DNA of 64,000 nucleotides from Dicaeum eximium (Eukaryota > Chordata > Aves > Passeriformes > Dicaeidae). The notes under the pieces were generated by a model. The model did not search any database. It was not told the origin of the DNA and saw only the letters and a list, made by a program, of their open reading frames with translations. The stretch covers positions 205,493-269,492 of the forward strand of contig VWZP01006072.1 in the NCBI GenBank assembly GCA_013396995.1, in the 5' to 3' direction. This document shows, piece by piece, positions 27,247 through 41,707 of this stretch; positions within the stretch are counted from its first letter, which is position 1, and every line of letters starts with the position of its first letter. The translations under genes were made by a program, and so were the position numbers.

Positions 27247-30200
27247 GGAGGATGCAGAAGAGTGCTGAAAAGCTATTGAAAATAGGCAGGAAAATCCATT
27301 TAGTCCTATATAATCAAATTACTAACAAAGACAGAAAAATCTGACTCTAACCTGAAAAGATTACCAGGAAATACTTCACAGAAAAACACGAGATAGTAAT
27401 AGGCCACTATGACAAAGTCACAACTAGGGCTCCTTCAAAATTCTCTTTTTATTTCTTTTTATTCCCTGCCTGAAATAATGAATAAATATTTCTTATCATC
27501 ATTAAAATGTCTGCACAACCAGCAGCTCCCAAGTTTTTTACATAGATGGGTACTGAAGTTTCATAGAAACTTCTTTGGTATATGTTTCTATTTTCCTTTG
27601 CTGTTTGTGAAGGCAAAGTCTATTTGCATAACCCAAACAAATCTGCTGAGAAGACAGTGATAATGCTGTCTGTGCTGCCAGGATCTCAGACTTTCTCGCA
27701 TGACAAAAACCTAACACTACACCAGACAGCTTTTCATTAGCACAATGCTAATGAATTTATAACCCCAAGTAATTAATTATGCAGACTGGGCAACAGGAAG
27801 TTTCACAGCAAACATGTACATTCCATCTTCATAGAGTTGTTTTGCCCCACGTATGAGCTCCAGTTTGGGGAAGACAGTGCCCAGATGAACTGAGGAACTG
27901 AGTTTCTTTCTAACAGGCTGCAGATCTGTTCCATTAGTTCTCATCTCTGCTAAGCACAGCTGACTGAAAACCAAGCCAAGCATACTAGCAATGATCATTG
28001 ATGCTTTGTATCCTTCAGAAAGCTTTGTACTTAAACATGCCACATTATTGACTTGAAAATTCACCTATCGGTTTTGCATTCAAAGCTTGCCTCTGGACAG
28101 CACTGGAGGATTCCAAGATCTCTTGGACTTTTCAATCTGTTAAGGCTTCTGCTCAAGAACTAAATGCAAGAATCATAAAAGTGTTAGACAATTTTGGTAT
28201 CAGGTGGCAGAGCAGTGAGAGGAGAATCACGGAACTTGAAATTCACCCTGTTGTGCTTCTCAATAGGAAATTCAATAGTATTTTAACAACAATGATTAAC
28301 CACTAACAAAGGACAATGGACTCACTAATCAGAACCTTCAAATCAAGCCTAAATGCCCTTTCTGGAAAATATGCTTGCATTAAATGTGCTTTGAAAACCC
28401 AGCTAGACAACCTACAATAAAGCTTCATAGCCTCAATTATTCAAGAGATGATTACTAGATTATCTAAATGTATTGCTTTTATTGCCAAGAGTCCTGAACA
28501 CCATGGCTCAGAGTTTTGCTGTGCTATATACTGAACTGACAAGTCAATAGCCATTTCTAATGTAAGAAACCTAGACTTCCCTTTCTGTGATTAGGTTCAT
28601 CAATAAACCAGAACAGGATTTACCAGCAATTGCCAATTATACAGGATCTGCAGCTGCCTTGCATCTGGAGTGCAGCAGTTCATTTGCCTAAGTAAACTCA
28701 AGAGTTTTGGTACTTAACTGGCAACAGATTTATTAGGCCAGAGTGTCACATTAGCAAAACCAACTCTGGAAGAAAGATGGGCAAAGACCAGCTAAGAAAA
28801 CATTAGACACAACATGGTCAGAGTGATCTGTGAATGCAAACACAAGCAATACCTGAGCATTCAAACCTACAAGTTAGTGCAACCTGTGGTTGGTCAGGAT
28901 TCTCAGCCAATGCATGACAACAGGTTAAACTGTGAGAAGAACTGATGGTGAATAAAGAGATTATTATTTAGCACAGAAGATCATGAATCAATCTACAGTT
29001 TTGTTTTAGAGGGTTCTCTTTCACACAAAATACTATGCTGGCTTCTGTCCCAATGCTTAGCAGCTACATTAGTGCCAGACAATGACTTGCCAGCACATCT
29101 AATGCCACCACAGAAAACACATTCTGCAACACAGACATCAAAATCCTGGGATCTTGCACCTGCATTTTCCAGAATGTAACATTCCTCATCCAATGCACTG
29201 TGTGCCTAATAGAAGCTAGAAGCTACAGTAATAGTGGAGCTCATTAAAGAGATATTTACAAAGGACAGAAATATCCAGCTGCCAGAGCAAGACATCATTC
29301 AGCAAATAACTATCTCTGCCCTCTCTGCTCTTATCCACAAGGGAAGCCTACAAAACTTACTTGGAAAAATGAGCCAAGGGACAAACTTCAATGAACACCA
29401 AAAACCATAAACTCAGTTAAGTACCATAAGCCCAGTAATTTTACTCCCCTCTCCATGTTCCAAACAAACAATTGGTTTTTTCCTTTTTTTTTTCTGGAGA
29501 ATAATCTTATTTTAGCACTTCTTTCACTCCTTCCTCCCATCCCCTCAACCCCACTGCTTTTGTTTCAAAGACTCAGATGACGAAAAGCATATCTAGTTTT
29601 TTACCCACCACCTACAGCGAAACATTTAATAATGGTTTCTCTACCTTTGAAACTTGGTTTGCCTATACTCTAACACAGTCACACAATAATGCCCATCTTT
29701 TGAGAGCTCCTATATTTTCTTAACACGTTTGCTAAATCTAGATGACCTCCCTTCTCAGTAGCCCTTTTAACTGACTGCCTACTATATATACACACACCAT
29801 AAGCACAGGATACAACAGCTGCAGGTTCACCAAGGTTTTACCTTAAAAAGGTGGACTTCCTCCCATCATAAGGCACAAAAACTTAACCAATTCTCCAAGC
29901 AGGGAATTGAAGACAAGTAAAAATTTGGTTTATTTACAGAACTAAGTTTTGGTCTCACTCAGAGTTCAGCACATCTCCCTCCAGAGACCCAGATGCTGCA
30001 ACAGAACTTACTCATACATGCAATTCCTCTGACTGTGCTCTTGGACAAAGCCCTGTGACCCATCCTAAGCACTGTTCATCACCTACTGGCTCTACCTTGT
30101 TTACTGACTGATACTTCAGATTATCCTTTTCAGAACCTCTAAACAAACTGATTTCCTATTTTTCTTTAAGCACAATGAGAAAAAGATTGAGGAAGAAGTC

Positions 30201-32009
30201 TAAAGAATGTCTATTTTAACATCTTGTGGTGATACTTAAGGCTATGTTGATTTTTTCAGGCACACCCATTTTCAGGACTCCTACATCTCAGTCCGAATGC
30301 TTGAATTATTACAACCCACACTTGCGAGTGGGAGCTGAAAATGTGGGGAAAAATTTTTTTAAGAAAAATCTTCTTTTACAACAGCAGTCCTGTAGGCTTA
30401 ACTAAAAACAAAGAAGCCAAAAAAAGCAAAGAAAAAAAGCCCCAAAACACAAGGGATAACACAGTCACTGCCTTAACAGCACTCAATTTCTTTGCCAAGA
30501 CACAAAATTCTTTCTGTTCCTGCCTATTTTCCCTAGACACCTTCACCTCCTCCTTCCCATTAAACTAAACCAATATGTTCACACAGTTAAGCGTTCCAAT
30601 AACTTGGTCAATAGAAAATATTCATAGTAGTTCCAAATCTATCAAATTAGGATGAATACGCCCTCCCAATTCAAAAGCATAAAGTCTCAGAGAACTGCAA
30701 GCACACCAATGTTTCTTCTTCCCTAGCAACTCCCTTAGGTTGTCCTCTTGGGGAAGAATTAAGAACTTAATTGGGAGGGCATTTAATAACAGCACAGTCC
30801 AGATTTCACAATGTTTTACCACTTTTACAGGTTGGAAATGTTAAAACAAGGGGGTGTCACAAACCCTACTTAACACTTAAAATTTTGTTAGGCAAAACTG
30901 AATGAATACAGATCAGAACATATGGAGCACTTCTGCTTTTCTTGATGCAACCCACAGAAGTGATAAGCTTGGCTTGTGACCAATTTGACATCTTGACAAA
31001 TCAAGTCAGTTCCTCACAGAAAAAGGATCTCAACTGTTACATGTTTGGGTAATCCAGGTTAATTTGATTATTACTCAACTCATCTGTCACTCCCAATTAT
31101 TAAAACCTCTACAATAAAGTCAAAACCAAGGGGTCTTTGCTGCATCTATAACATAAAACACAACTAGCATCACAAGTGACTTATGAAAAAGTCTGCTGGC
31201 AACTCAAATTGCCACCAACCTCTGTCATCAAGATGTCAATGATGATGGGCCTATTAAATCATCAGGAAAACATTCAAGAAAAGTGATCCCAAAGCCTTTA
31301 GGATTGAAAAGGTAGCACTCAAACTTTGATATCAGTATTCACTTAAACTTTCTTTAGAAATACCTCGTTCCACTTACCACTTAGTTTCCTAAACCACAAA
31401 TTATATGCACAGAGTTCAAAAGTCATGAGTTCAATCCATTTCAAAAGTTATTTCCTGAGTTGATATCACAGAAGCAAAAGAAGTGTGATAGAAATGAAGA
31501 AAACATTCTCTGTCCTGAGGGGAACTAAGTTCAGAATGTACTTAGAACAGGAGCTGAATCAGACTGCTGAGCACAATCCCACGGTTAGGGTCACAAAACC
31601 CATGAAAACTCCCTCAGTGATACCAACAGGCATAGTCTGCACCTCAAGCATACCATGCTTAAGACAGAACTTCCTGTGTTCATCCCAATACTATTTGTTT
31701 CTATCACCTCCTTCAAGGTCTTTACCCTTATGTATCTTTAAGGCCTACCCTAGGTTTGTAATTCAATTATTACGTAATTTTTTCCTTTGGACTTCACAGA
31801 ACTTTGCTCACACACAGCACTTCACAATGCTGTTATACAATAATTGTATAATCATTCATAAGGACAGTATCTGTCTTTTCTACATCATTTTGCCTCTCTT
31901 TTATGAATGTAACTTACTGGAATTTTGATTTCAAAGACTTCAGACTCAGCTACAAAATGCCAAACCCCACTTCTGATGCATACTTAGAACATGTCACTGG
32001 CTACATTTT

Positions 32010-32069
32010 AAAAAAAAAAGAAAGGAAAGGAAAAAAAAAAGGAAAGAAAAAAAAAAAAAGAAAGGAAAA
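32010..32069. repeat. 60-base homopurine tract
   Basis: Sixty consecutive purines made of A runs separated by GAAAGG-type units, including two runs of 10 or more A. The complementary strand, which is the JMJD1C sense strand, is all pyrimidine. Such tracts can form triplex DNA and act like very long polypyrimidine tracts in pre-mRNA. No adjacent AG acceptor or exon was identified. Confidence 0.9.
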
Positions 32070-33873
32070 CTCCATTTCAACTTGCTACATTGGAGTTTTA
32101 TCCCTGGCTATCCTTCATGTTTGACAGACAACTGAGAAACTCCAATAGAGCTACTTTGCTATACACCTCAAAAATGTCCCCTACTCTCCTCTGCCAAAAG
32201 ACTTCCCAAAGGTTAGGCTGCTGGACACAAACAATAGATCATTATAACCTCATTTCAGCTCCTTGTCACTGCAGATTTCAGAAACTCTGTAGCAGTGACA
32301 ATTTTAGCTCTGCGTTTGCACAGCACCTACCACAGTGAGGTCTTGGTCAAAGAGTGTCCTGCAAAGTAAACAGAGTTGCATGGATACAGAAACCCTAATC
32401 TCAGCAATTCCAAAACTGAGACTTGGCCAAAGTTTATCACGCAACACACAGTCTATTTACTCTGGAACATCTCAGCCTTACCTTCAGACAAACAAAACCA
32501 CATATGCACAAGTCCATTTTTGAAGCTAACCACCCCCAACCTGTCAGATCATCTTCAGCAAAAATATACCACTACTAAATTGATTTATTGCCCACAGAAG
32601 CAAAGAGCCAACAGACCTGTGTAACCATCTGCCATTACCAGAAGCAGCATTTACATCTTTTATTTCTAAATGAGAAGTCAGTAGTTTCAGTAGGTTTGAT
32701 CTTCACAAAGAAACAAAGTTATTGGTTAGCTAACTATATCTTATTTCCTGGGGGAAAGGAGGTTTACTGGAGTCTTCCAACAGTGAGGACAGGACAAGAT
32801 GATTATGTGAATCCTGAAGTACTCTAACCACAGAAAAATGCAATAAAGAGATATGGTCTAAGGAGAAATTAAAATATAGCTCATCATTGGGGTAGGCAGT
32901 GTACAAGAAATGCTAAACAGGACTTGGTGCTTTGGTGCTAAACAAGATTGAGTGCTTTGAACAGGATGAGAGAAGATTAAAAGCAGTGTCAATAATTTTC
33001 ACTCATGTATTCAGAAAGATCTGTCTAATATGCTATTTTAAGACACCTTCTCCCTGCACAGCACTTTCCATTGCCAGTTTTCTCATGCTGGCTACCTTGG
33101 TTTGATATTTCTAAAATTAGAAGGTAAGAAAAAAACATAGAACACAGCAAGATGCACAGGGATATTATTTAACAGCACTCATTTCAAAGCACATCAACAA
33201 TGCCTTCTAGTTGCAATGACTGTGATATTAAGTGTTCTATGAAATTCTTTAAAGATTTCTTTGCAAATTACTTTTATGCATTGCAACCTGTAGAAAAATT
33301 ATTTGTATTCTTTTGCCCAGGAGTGCATTTCCCAGAATGCACATACACTTTAAGTTAGAGACCACTGCAAGCTCAAACCGGTGTCACAGGCCAACCACCC
33401 TTCCAAGTGTTAACCCATTTGGCATGACTGCTAAAACAGGACTTCACTTTCTTCCAGATTGTTGGTAAAACCTTTCATCAGAGTATCTGAGTAAGTAGTT
33501 TCCATTTTAAATAATGTCAGTAGTGTTAGAAAACAGATAAAAATATTACACAGAAGCAACCAATAAATAGACTTCAAAGCACAACTTCACTGCTCCCCAC
33601 ATCAGCCTTCACCACTGCTCCAAGTGCCACAGCCCACAAACCCACCCCCCTCAGCTCTCCTCTCCCAATCAACAATGCCAATAAAACACAGCAGAGGCAA
33701 GGCCTGCACAGGCCATTGCACAGTGCTACAGCAGCAATTTTCAAGTTCTGTTGCAAAGTGGATATATCCATTTTCTTATTAAATATCTCTAATTTTTATC
33801 ACCATAAATGCCAATACTAGTAGGCAATATATCATCACCACACAAATTTATTACTTTCTACTATTGTTCCTAG

Positions 33874-33910
33874 GTGTGTGTGTATAGATACATACACACA
33901 CATATATATA
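33874..33910. repeat. TG/CA/TA compound microsatellite with dyad symmetry
   Basis: A (GT)n block runs through TATAGATACATA into a (CA)n block and then (TA)n. The GT and CA blocks are reverse complements around a 4-base centre (AGAT), so the microsatellite can fold into a hairpin. It is likely length-polymorphic. Confidence 0.85.
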
Positions 33911-35445
33911 ATTTTTTAAGCATGTTTTCCAGTCAAGATTTCCTTATTCATTTCCAGCCACTGACAAATTTCAGAGGATCTGGATGTTCCTGCCCACAAA
34001 TGAATTTCTTATGAGGCTTGCAAAACAAATGACTTGTAAATCAGTACACTGTACTGGTGTGAGCTGGCTGCTTGCCTAATAGGCAGGCCTGCAGTTCCAA
34101 ACCTCAGGCTGCCACTGCCCAGCCGACAGGCCAAATAAAGAAAGGTATGGAATACTGATGTGGTGAAAAAAACACCTGGTGTTAATTAAAAGTAGCTTTC
34201 AGCAAAACACATATTTAAGTTAGACATCACTGTTTTCTAAGGCCCAAAGGGAAAAAAACCACCAACTTCTCCACTCTGGAGAAGGTTAATTCTGTAGCCT
34301 CACTGGTTCAGACATTAAGATTGATATTCACACTTGAATAGCCTGAAGGTGGATAAAGCTGCAGAAAGAGTTTGCACTTTACCAGACATCTGATAAACTA
34401 ATCCCTTTCAAGGCTACCTGCCTGTTTGAGCTCTCATAACTAAAAGAATTCAAGAGCAGCTTTACTTAAAATCTGAGATGAAAAAAAATCAGCTGAAAGG
34501 AAGCCAATCAAGCAGCACATATTCAGAGAAAATGTGTGTGCATTAGCACAGACACACCCAGAACCACTTTTCTGTGCACCACAGGTAGTCCAAACCTACC
34601 ACAGTATCAGGCACCATCTCCCTCCACCACAGTGTGTTTTAGAGAAGCAGTTTCCAAGACCTAACTTTCCAAAAACTTTGCTAACTCCCAGAATTATGCT
34701 GCTGTGTTATTATCCACGGTACTTAGATCAGCAGCCTATCCCAGAAACCCTGCAATTCTAAGTGAGGTCTGAGCTCAGGCTCTGCCCTATAGTCCCAAGG
34801 AAGAGCACCACATGCCTGCTATGTTACAAGTGAGTCTCCCTTTGCAGCTAAGAGCTGACAAATAACAAGCAGATACAGCTAAGTCCTGGAAAGAGAAGTA
34901 AACAAAGCAATTAAGAACAGTCAAAAAACCCCCCTCAGTTCTACAACTGCCATAAGAAGTACCAAACTGACAGCTTTAGGAACAAGAACTGCACATGGCC
35001 CAAGCTGTAATTAATTACACAGCAATACCAGCTTCATGTCTCTGCTCTGACCTTAAATAATCAATGCTTTTTGAGATTTCCTTTCTTCCTGAGCTTAGGA
35101 AACCACTAGGTTTGAGTAAAGCTATCAATTCAGGTACTGAACGCCAACATTTAGACTCTGCTGTTTACAAATTTCTTACTATTTCTTTGTGCTAGAGAAG
35201 GGACCCAGAGCAGCCAGAAGCCTCCCAGGGAGGGATGCTGCCTTTTGTGCAGATGGGAGGAGTCTTCCTTTTGTCAATTTAGTCAAACTATGTATGGGTT
35301 TCTGCATTCAAACCATCAGAGTCTTCTCTCCTTTCCTTGCCTCCTCTGTTGACTGACCCATACCTTCTAGTTTGTGGATGTGCCTGCCTGGTCTTTTCAT
35401 AGGAAGTCCTGATTAAAGAGCTCAAGAAGTGATAAAAAAGTTTCC

Positions 35446-35500
35446 AGGGGGGAAAAAAAAGAAAGGAAGAAAAAGGAAAAGTTCTTTTCCATTCTTTCCT
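35446..35500. repeat. Purine tract folding into an imperfect hairpin
   Basis: A 36-base purine tract (35446-35481) is followed at once by a pyrimidine-rich stretch. GGAAAAG (35475-35481) and CTTTTCC (35484-35490) are perfect arms with a 2-base loop. The pairing extends imperfectly to about 17 bp over 35464-35500. Confidence 0.7.
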
Positions 35501-38500
35501 GCCTCCAAACACTAGCTAACTCAATCCTAAGATTCCTGAGGGCCATTCTGCATGTCCTTATTATTGTCCTCTTCTTAAGTGAAGACATACTTCCTGAAGT
35601 GCAGACCAAGACTAAAACCAGACTTCTGTAAAAAAGGAAGGAAAAACACATATATAGAACAAATTGGTTGTGTCAACTGAAGCCTTAAACTCTTTCAAAT
35701 ACACCAGTAAACATTCCTGGAACACAGGCTCCAGATAACTGGAAATGGGTAGTTACAATAATGCAAAACACATCTCAGAAAAGAACCTAAGAGGGTATTG
35801 AATGCAGTCCTTTTACCTCAGCCAGCAAACCTAAGAGCTCTCTGGAGATACAAACTTCCTCCAGTTAAGGGGAACCAACTGAAGAGCCCCATTAAGTTCT
35901 GCCATTATTCTAGCAGAAAAGTAATATATGGCAAACTTAACACTCGTATCCTGTGTATCACATTTGAAACTAAGCCACTGAGCAGCAATCAATTTTGCAA
36001 TGTTATTGAAACACAAGCCATGCTCAAATGCATTTAAAAGTTGAAATTAAAAAAAAAATTTACATCAGATGTCAGACAACTTACTGTCAAAAAATTTTGA
36101 CTGGGAAAAATATGCCAAGGTATACACACACATCTCACTTTATCTGAAAAGGCAATAATTACAGAACTTAAAAAAACAAACAAAAAACCCCAATAAATTA
36201 AGCAGTGTCAGCAAGGCATTTTTCTAAGCATCAACAGAAAGCCAAGTCTTTTAATTTAAAATACAAAAATCTTTACAATCACTTACTAAAGCACTACATT
36301 CAGTGTTAAAAGAAACTATCTGATGGAATCAAAGTTAGTCAATGAATAATTTATAAAACAAGATTTTTCATTTTCTATAGTCTTAGGCTTGACTCACTAA
36401 ATTGAAATCTTGTGAAAAGCAATCAGTAACAAAAGAAATGGATTCATTTAGACTACAAACTTTTAAAGGGAAAAAATTCTACAAAGTAACAAAGCACTTG
36501 AAACATTTTCTATTTATAAAAACAAATTGAACCTTCTTTAAATGAGTCAAAATGTATTATCTCTTTTACAAGATCACACAGAAGGAGGTAAGTACCCCCT
36601 TACACAGAAAAGCTACCTATTTAATTGAGAAGTGATCATGACATTATCTAAAAATATTCACATATCATATTCTGACCTACATATAAATTTTAAAATACAA
36701 CAATATATAGGAGGTTCAGGTGTATTTAGGACAGCACACCTGAATTAACAGTTAGCAAGCCAGAAATATTTCATTAGCACCTCCACATTTTTTTAAACCT
36801 TTCTCACTGCTTAACTGCTGTTAAATAGATTACCACCAAGGTTTGACCAACATCTGGGTATACTAAACCTAAACGCACCTGCAATAAGCAATTTTGCTTC
36901 CAAAACTGAAAAGAAAAATCAACTAAATACTCCATTGAAGAAATAAATTATAATTTTTTTAAAAATTTAAAACTCATTTATAATGTTACTTCATTTCCTG
37001 AAAAAAGAAATTAACTCAACAGTATTAAATTAAATCTCTTCAGAACTACCTGCAGAAAGGGAATCATGTGAAGATACACATCTTGGTGGAGATAGCCATT
37101 AAAGATAAGCAAACAAACTGCTCTCTTTGGAATAATCTAGTTCAAAGAGACATTTATTTGGACAGGATTGGTAGGGACTGACAGAACAGATACCTCCTTT
37201 TCTCTTGGGTTAAGAAACAGTGAAGGAAAATTGCCACATTTATAAGCTCCAAGAGACAAATATGAAGTCACAGAGCAGAGCTAATAAAATCCTGAGTGCC
37301 ATGCAAAAAAAAATGAAAATCATGAATGGCAAACAAGGGGTGACTGTGGACTTGGACCTCACAATGCAGGGACCAAAGCCTATCTGAAACAACAGAAGGG
37401 AATCCTGAGTATGATGCACAAGTAAAGCCTGACCTTTCTTTGTGACAGGATTTTGAGAAATTCATAGAGATTCAAAAAGATTTCCCACTAATTCATTTAT
37501 GAGACATCCAGGAAAGGCTACAAACTTCAAAGACCTCTGCTGGATGAAGACTCTGAGCTCCAAATCCCTATAACAAAACACTGAGGAAGTGTAGTCACAT
37601 GCCAGAAGTGTAGAGGTGTGACAGCAAAGCATCACAACAGCCCTGAAGGCCACAGTACCTCCCTCCATTCAGTCTTCAGCTATATCAGCTTTTGTACTTT
37701 TGACTAAAATGTTGGCAACTCTTTAAATCTCACCATGGATCTCCAGCCTAAAACTCACTAACCTCCCCTCTAAAAGCTGCTTGCACCATGTCTCGATTGT
37801 ATGCACTTGCACCTGTCTTTGATGAAGACTACGGCTGAAAAATTCAAGTCTTCAAGTTATGTTGTAGGAAGAACTAGAGTGCAAGAAAAGATACAGATAA
37901 ATTACAAACTCCAGCCTAAGACTTCACTACTATTCCTTGGTTTTCCTTCTCCAAGATTTTCTATACTGACTGAACAGTTTCAATCACTTATTTTCTATTA
38001 CTATGCCAACAAGTTGCTTTGTCTGCTTGATTTTGGCTTTTGGGCTGCTTTGTTTGTTTTTGAAAGGTAGTAAATTTACATTCCATGTTTCAGGAAAGAA
38101 GAGAAGCCAAGAAAAGCAAAAAAATAAGGAAATCAGCTGGAGGAATGTTTCAAAATGAACAGTCCTTGCCAACACTCCTCCAAAATACAGCTTTTCCAGT
38201 CCCCTCCTCACCAGACATGTAGGACTGAAGAGATTTCACTTGGACACCTGGCAATGACTCAGCAAGTGCTCTCTTTTTCACAGAGCAACCAAAATTCAGA
38301 TTATAAACAATCATTTGATTGAAGAGCTCTGTTCCTTTAGCGAAAAACTAAAACCATGGTAAGCCAACCCAAATAATAAGTCAGCAGTGTCTACTTGAGT
38401 TACCTGCAGTGAAGCCTCACTCCATGCAATCATTCCAACATCTGCATCAGCTGTAGTGCTGTTCAGAACACTCAAAAAGATCTTTGTTGATGCAGAAGTA

Positions 38501-41500
38501 TTATAGGCAATACTTTACTGAGTCATCAGGGCTTTATGCATTTTAACACAGAGATGCTTCCCTCAGAGCATTTAGTTTCACATCTATTCTTCCAAAACTT
38601 GCTTTTGTAAGTAAGCCTTGCATCAGCAGACATCAAATGATCATGTCGTGCACTATTGTGAACATTTATTTCTTTATTCAGATGAAAGAAGAAATTACTC
38701 ATACTATGTGAATCATTGATTCAACTGCTGTACAACTGAACGCATCTACTAGTTACTGCATGCAACCCTCAAAGGTATTTAAGGCAGTTTTCAACTTCGT
38801 TCAGGCCATGGTCCAGAGACATTTCTCCTGGACACAGCTCCACCTTAAGCTGCTCCTGCCCTCAGACTGATCCCATACCACCTTCTCCAGCCTCAGCACA
38901 ACTGCTTGAAGTGCCATATGGTGAATGGATCAGGAAACTGTTCCGGGTTAAAAAAAAAATTAAGCCAGCAGTGCCACCAAGAGAAATGTCTGGGGAACCA
39001 CAGTCTTCCAAAACTTCTGAAAATGTTGCCACTGGAGGATCAAGCTAGACGCTTTTAATGCTCATCCTGCATCTTTTGTGCCCATGAAGCTCCAAACAGA
39101 GTATATGAATTAGCTCAAAGCCAGTTGCTATATGTACATGAAACTAACTTCCTCAGGAGCAAACCAAGTTGCTTCGTTCCACTTCATTCTGAAACATAGC
39201 AACAGCTGTTTTAAGTAAAATAATATTTTAAAGAAAATTACTAGAAAGCAAAACACAGCAAAATCCTTGAGGCTCCTCTGGATCCACTGCTCTCATTTTG
39301 TCTTACAGCATTGAAAATTAGTGATGCACAGGTATAACATCAACCAACAACAGTAACTTCTGGAGGAATCACTATAATGAAGCAATACAGCATCAGTTCA
39401 GCTTAGAATTCTCCACCAGTTTCCAAGAGCAAGCCGGTTAGAAGCAGAGTAGGTCCCAGGGTGAGGAGGGAAACCCTCCCTGAAGCACCGTGGGGTGTCA
39501 ATGCCCAGAGCACAACAGTGGGCAGTAACAGCACCTCACAGAGGTGTCTCCTCCGAGACAAACATGTGCTGTCCACTTCAGCTGCATTTCTCACATCATC
39601 TGTACTTACTCTTTTTCAGCAAAAGCAGCAGCAGTTCACCAAGTCCATCTGAACGGGAAAGTCAAGCCTAATCCCAGTACAGATTCAGGATCACTGATGG
39701 AACTAAGCATCTCCACAGTTCACTGATAGTCCATTTGGAAGAAGGCTGAGTTGATTTTTGGACAAATTTTGCAAGGACCACTTTTAAAATTTGTTCAATT
39801 TGGTATTAAATAACAGTTCTGCTGTTCTCAAGCAGGTTCAGAGATCCTGGAAGGTGCACAAGAAGAATGGCTTCTTGTAAAATAGTCACTCATTCTTTAC
39901 AGCTCTTTATGATGGCTATGCCAGGCTTTCAGACAGCTCCAAAGATTCACACAAAGTTCCGGAAAAAGAAAGATCTGAGGTAACACACATGTGAAATAAT
40001 ACAGTATTTATATGCAAAACATATAAAAGGCAAAAGCAATTTTTTTTATTAAGACAATATCTGATATCTCTTCCTAAGAGCCTCCTGAAAGATTTAACTA
40101 CAGGATAAAACCTTTCTTTTTCCATACTTTGTAACTAGGCAACTAATTAATTAAATGATTTGTGCTAGCTTAGGACACCTGAACTCTCTTTGACAATCTT
40201 GCACATTCAAACAAACTTTACTCAAAATCCATGAGTGCAGGTACATTTACTTACTCACCTACATCATACTCAGCTTTCTTTTAGTAAAAGAAGTGAAGAG
40301 GGAAGGGCAGAGTATGAAGCACTGAATCCTAGCAGTTAATTTCATAGGAATACTCCTCTGTTTGATCTTTTTGTCAAATTACTATGAAAAAGAGACTCCT
40401 TCCTGAACTATCTCTGGAAGACAGATGAGGCAACATTCACACACACAGGATGACAAGCTCAACCTTACTAGAAACACAAAAGGAAACACGAAGTTTTCTT
40501 TACTGCTTAGCCAAGAAAAGACTGCCCAGCTCACACACACCAAACTTACAAGACTTATGTTGGTATCAATATTGATACAGAAAAGCAGAAACAACTGAAA
40601 ATTGTCTAAATCCCTGTTGCATTTTGGGCTTCTCCCACTCATTTCAAACCAGATTCAAAACACATCCTACAACAACATTCCTTCATTCAGAGGCAGCAGT
40701 GATGTGATAAACTCTGGCACGTCTTTAGCGTCATCTCCAATAGCTCAAGTAAATAATGTGACAGGATCCTCACCAACAACTTACTCTGCATCTTTAACCC
40801 AGATGCTAGTACAGAAACAAACAGAATTCTTAAATTCCATTAGCCACCAACAAGCTGTGCACAACTTGTTTGAAGTATATTTATTTGTTTACTTTCTACA
40901 ATAATTTTACTGAATATTTTTTCTGTGTCTTACAGTTTATGTGAAGGCTAACAAGTCAAAGCTGCAGAGCACATACTTCAATAGTAAGGAATGAAAAAAG
41001 AAATTTAATTTTTAACAGACCAGCTCAAATGTGTTCAAAAAATTAACACATGTGCTTTCTCTTTATAACACTATCTTAGCAAAAGGAGAAAAGAGGACAA
41101 CATACAACACACCTCACCAAAAATCAATATATGGCAGAAATCAAGTGTAACCTACAGAAGTGCAATTCTGTGCTGCTATGACAAAGACAGATCCCATTCA
41201 GAAACTTTGGGAATGCAGAAGCAGGCAGATGAAAACAATTACAATTTGTAAAAAGACTAGGTAAGAACAGCTCCACACACTGTGAAGGCAAATTCAACTT
41301 CATCATTTAGTGAGAAACTAATCAGTGTATGGAGTACTTGTCTAAAATATATTTTATTTTCCAATTATCCAAAATTCTTTTTAATTATTTTCATATTAAC
41401 TCTAACACAGTAGTGGTAAGTTTCATTACATTTTGTGAACTTACACTTTACTTTTAAGTGGATGCAAATTCGGTTAAAACAGATACACAATCTGCTGATA

Positions 41501-41659
41501 TTCTCTTCAAATGGTTTTACCAGATTTACTGAATTTTTAACAATTCCCTGGTTGTAAATTACCAAATACAAGATACCAAAAAACTACAATTCACCAAATG
41601 TATTAGTGTACTGTTTACACCACTATATCTTACTGACTTTATTGTAAATAAAAATCACA

Positions 41660-41707
41660 CAGCTGTTTCAAACTATCAGCTGTTTCAAACTAACTACTAA
41701 TAGTTAG
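41660..41707. repeat. 16-bp tandem duplication with adjoining hairpin
   Basis: CAGCTGTTTCAAACTA occurs at 41660-41675 and again at 41677-41692, separated by one base. The second copy overlaps a 7-bp inverted repeat, CTAACTA/TAGTTAG (41690-41707). This looks like a recent replication-slippage duplication. Confidence 0.85.

Larger units (their letters stand above)
15147..32009 (-). other. JMJD1C: JMJD1C intron 1, middle part
   Basis: AT-rich non-coding DNA. Low-complexity stretches include A runs at 16022-16033 and 27223-27246, an alternating GTATATATATAC palindrome near 18099-18110, an A/C-rich stretch near 24547-24573 and an AAAC-type stretch at 26792-26845. A perfect CCTTTTT/AAAAAGG palindrome lies near 20869. 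Open frames reach 124 to 147 codons (23291-23665 and 31485-31928) but have no family signature; the second opens with GTG. No exon, RNA gene or recognisable transposon was seen. Confidence 0.55.

Noticed and set aside
31485..31928. 147-codon plus-strand frame
   Set aside because: It starts at GTG, has no family signature, and the length is near what chance gives in this window.
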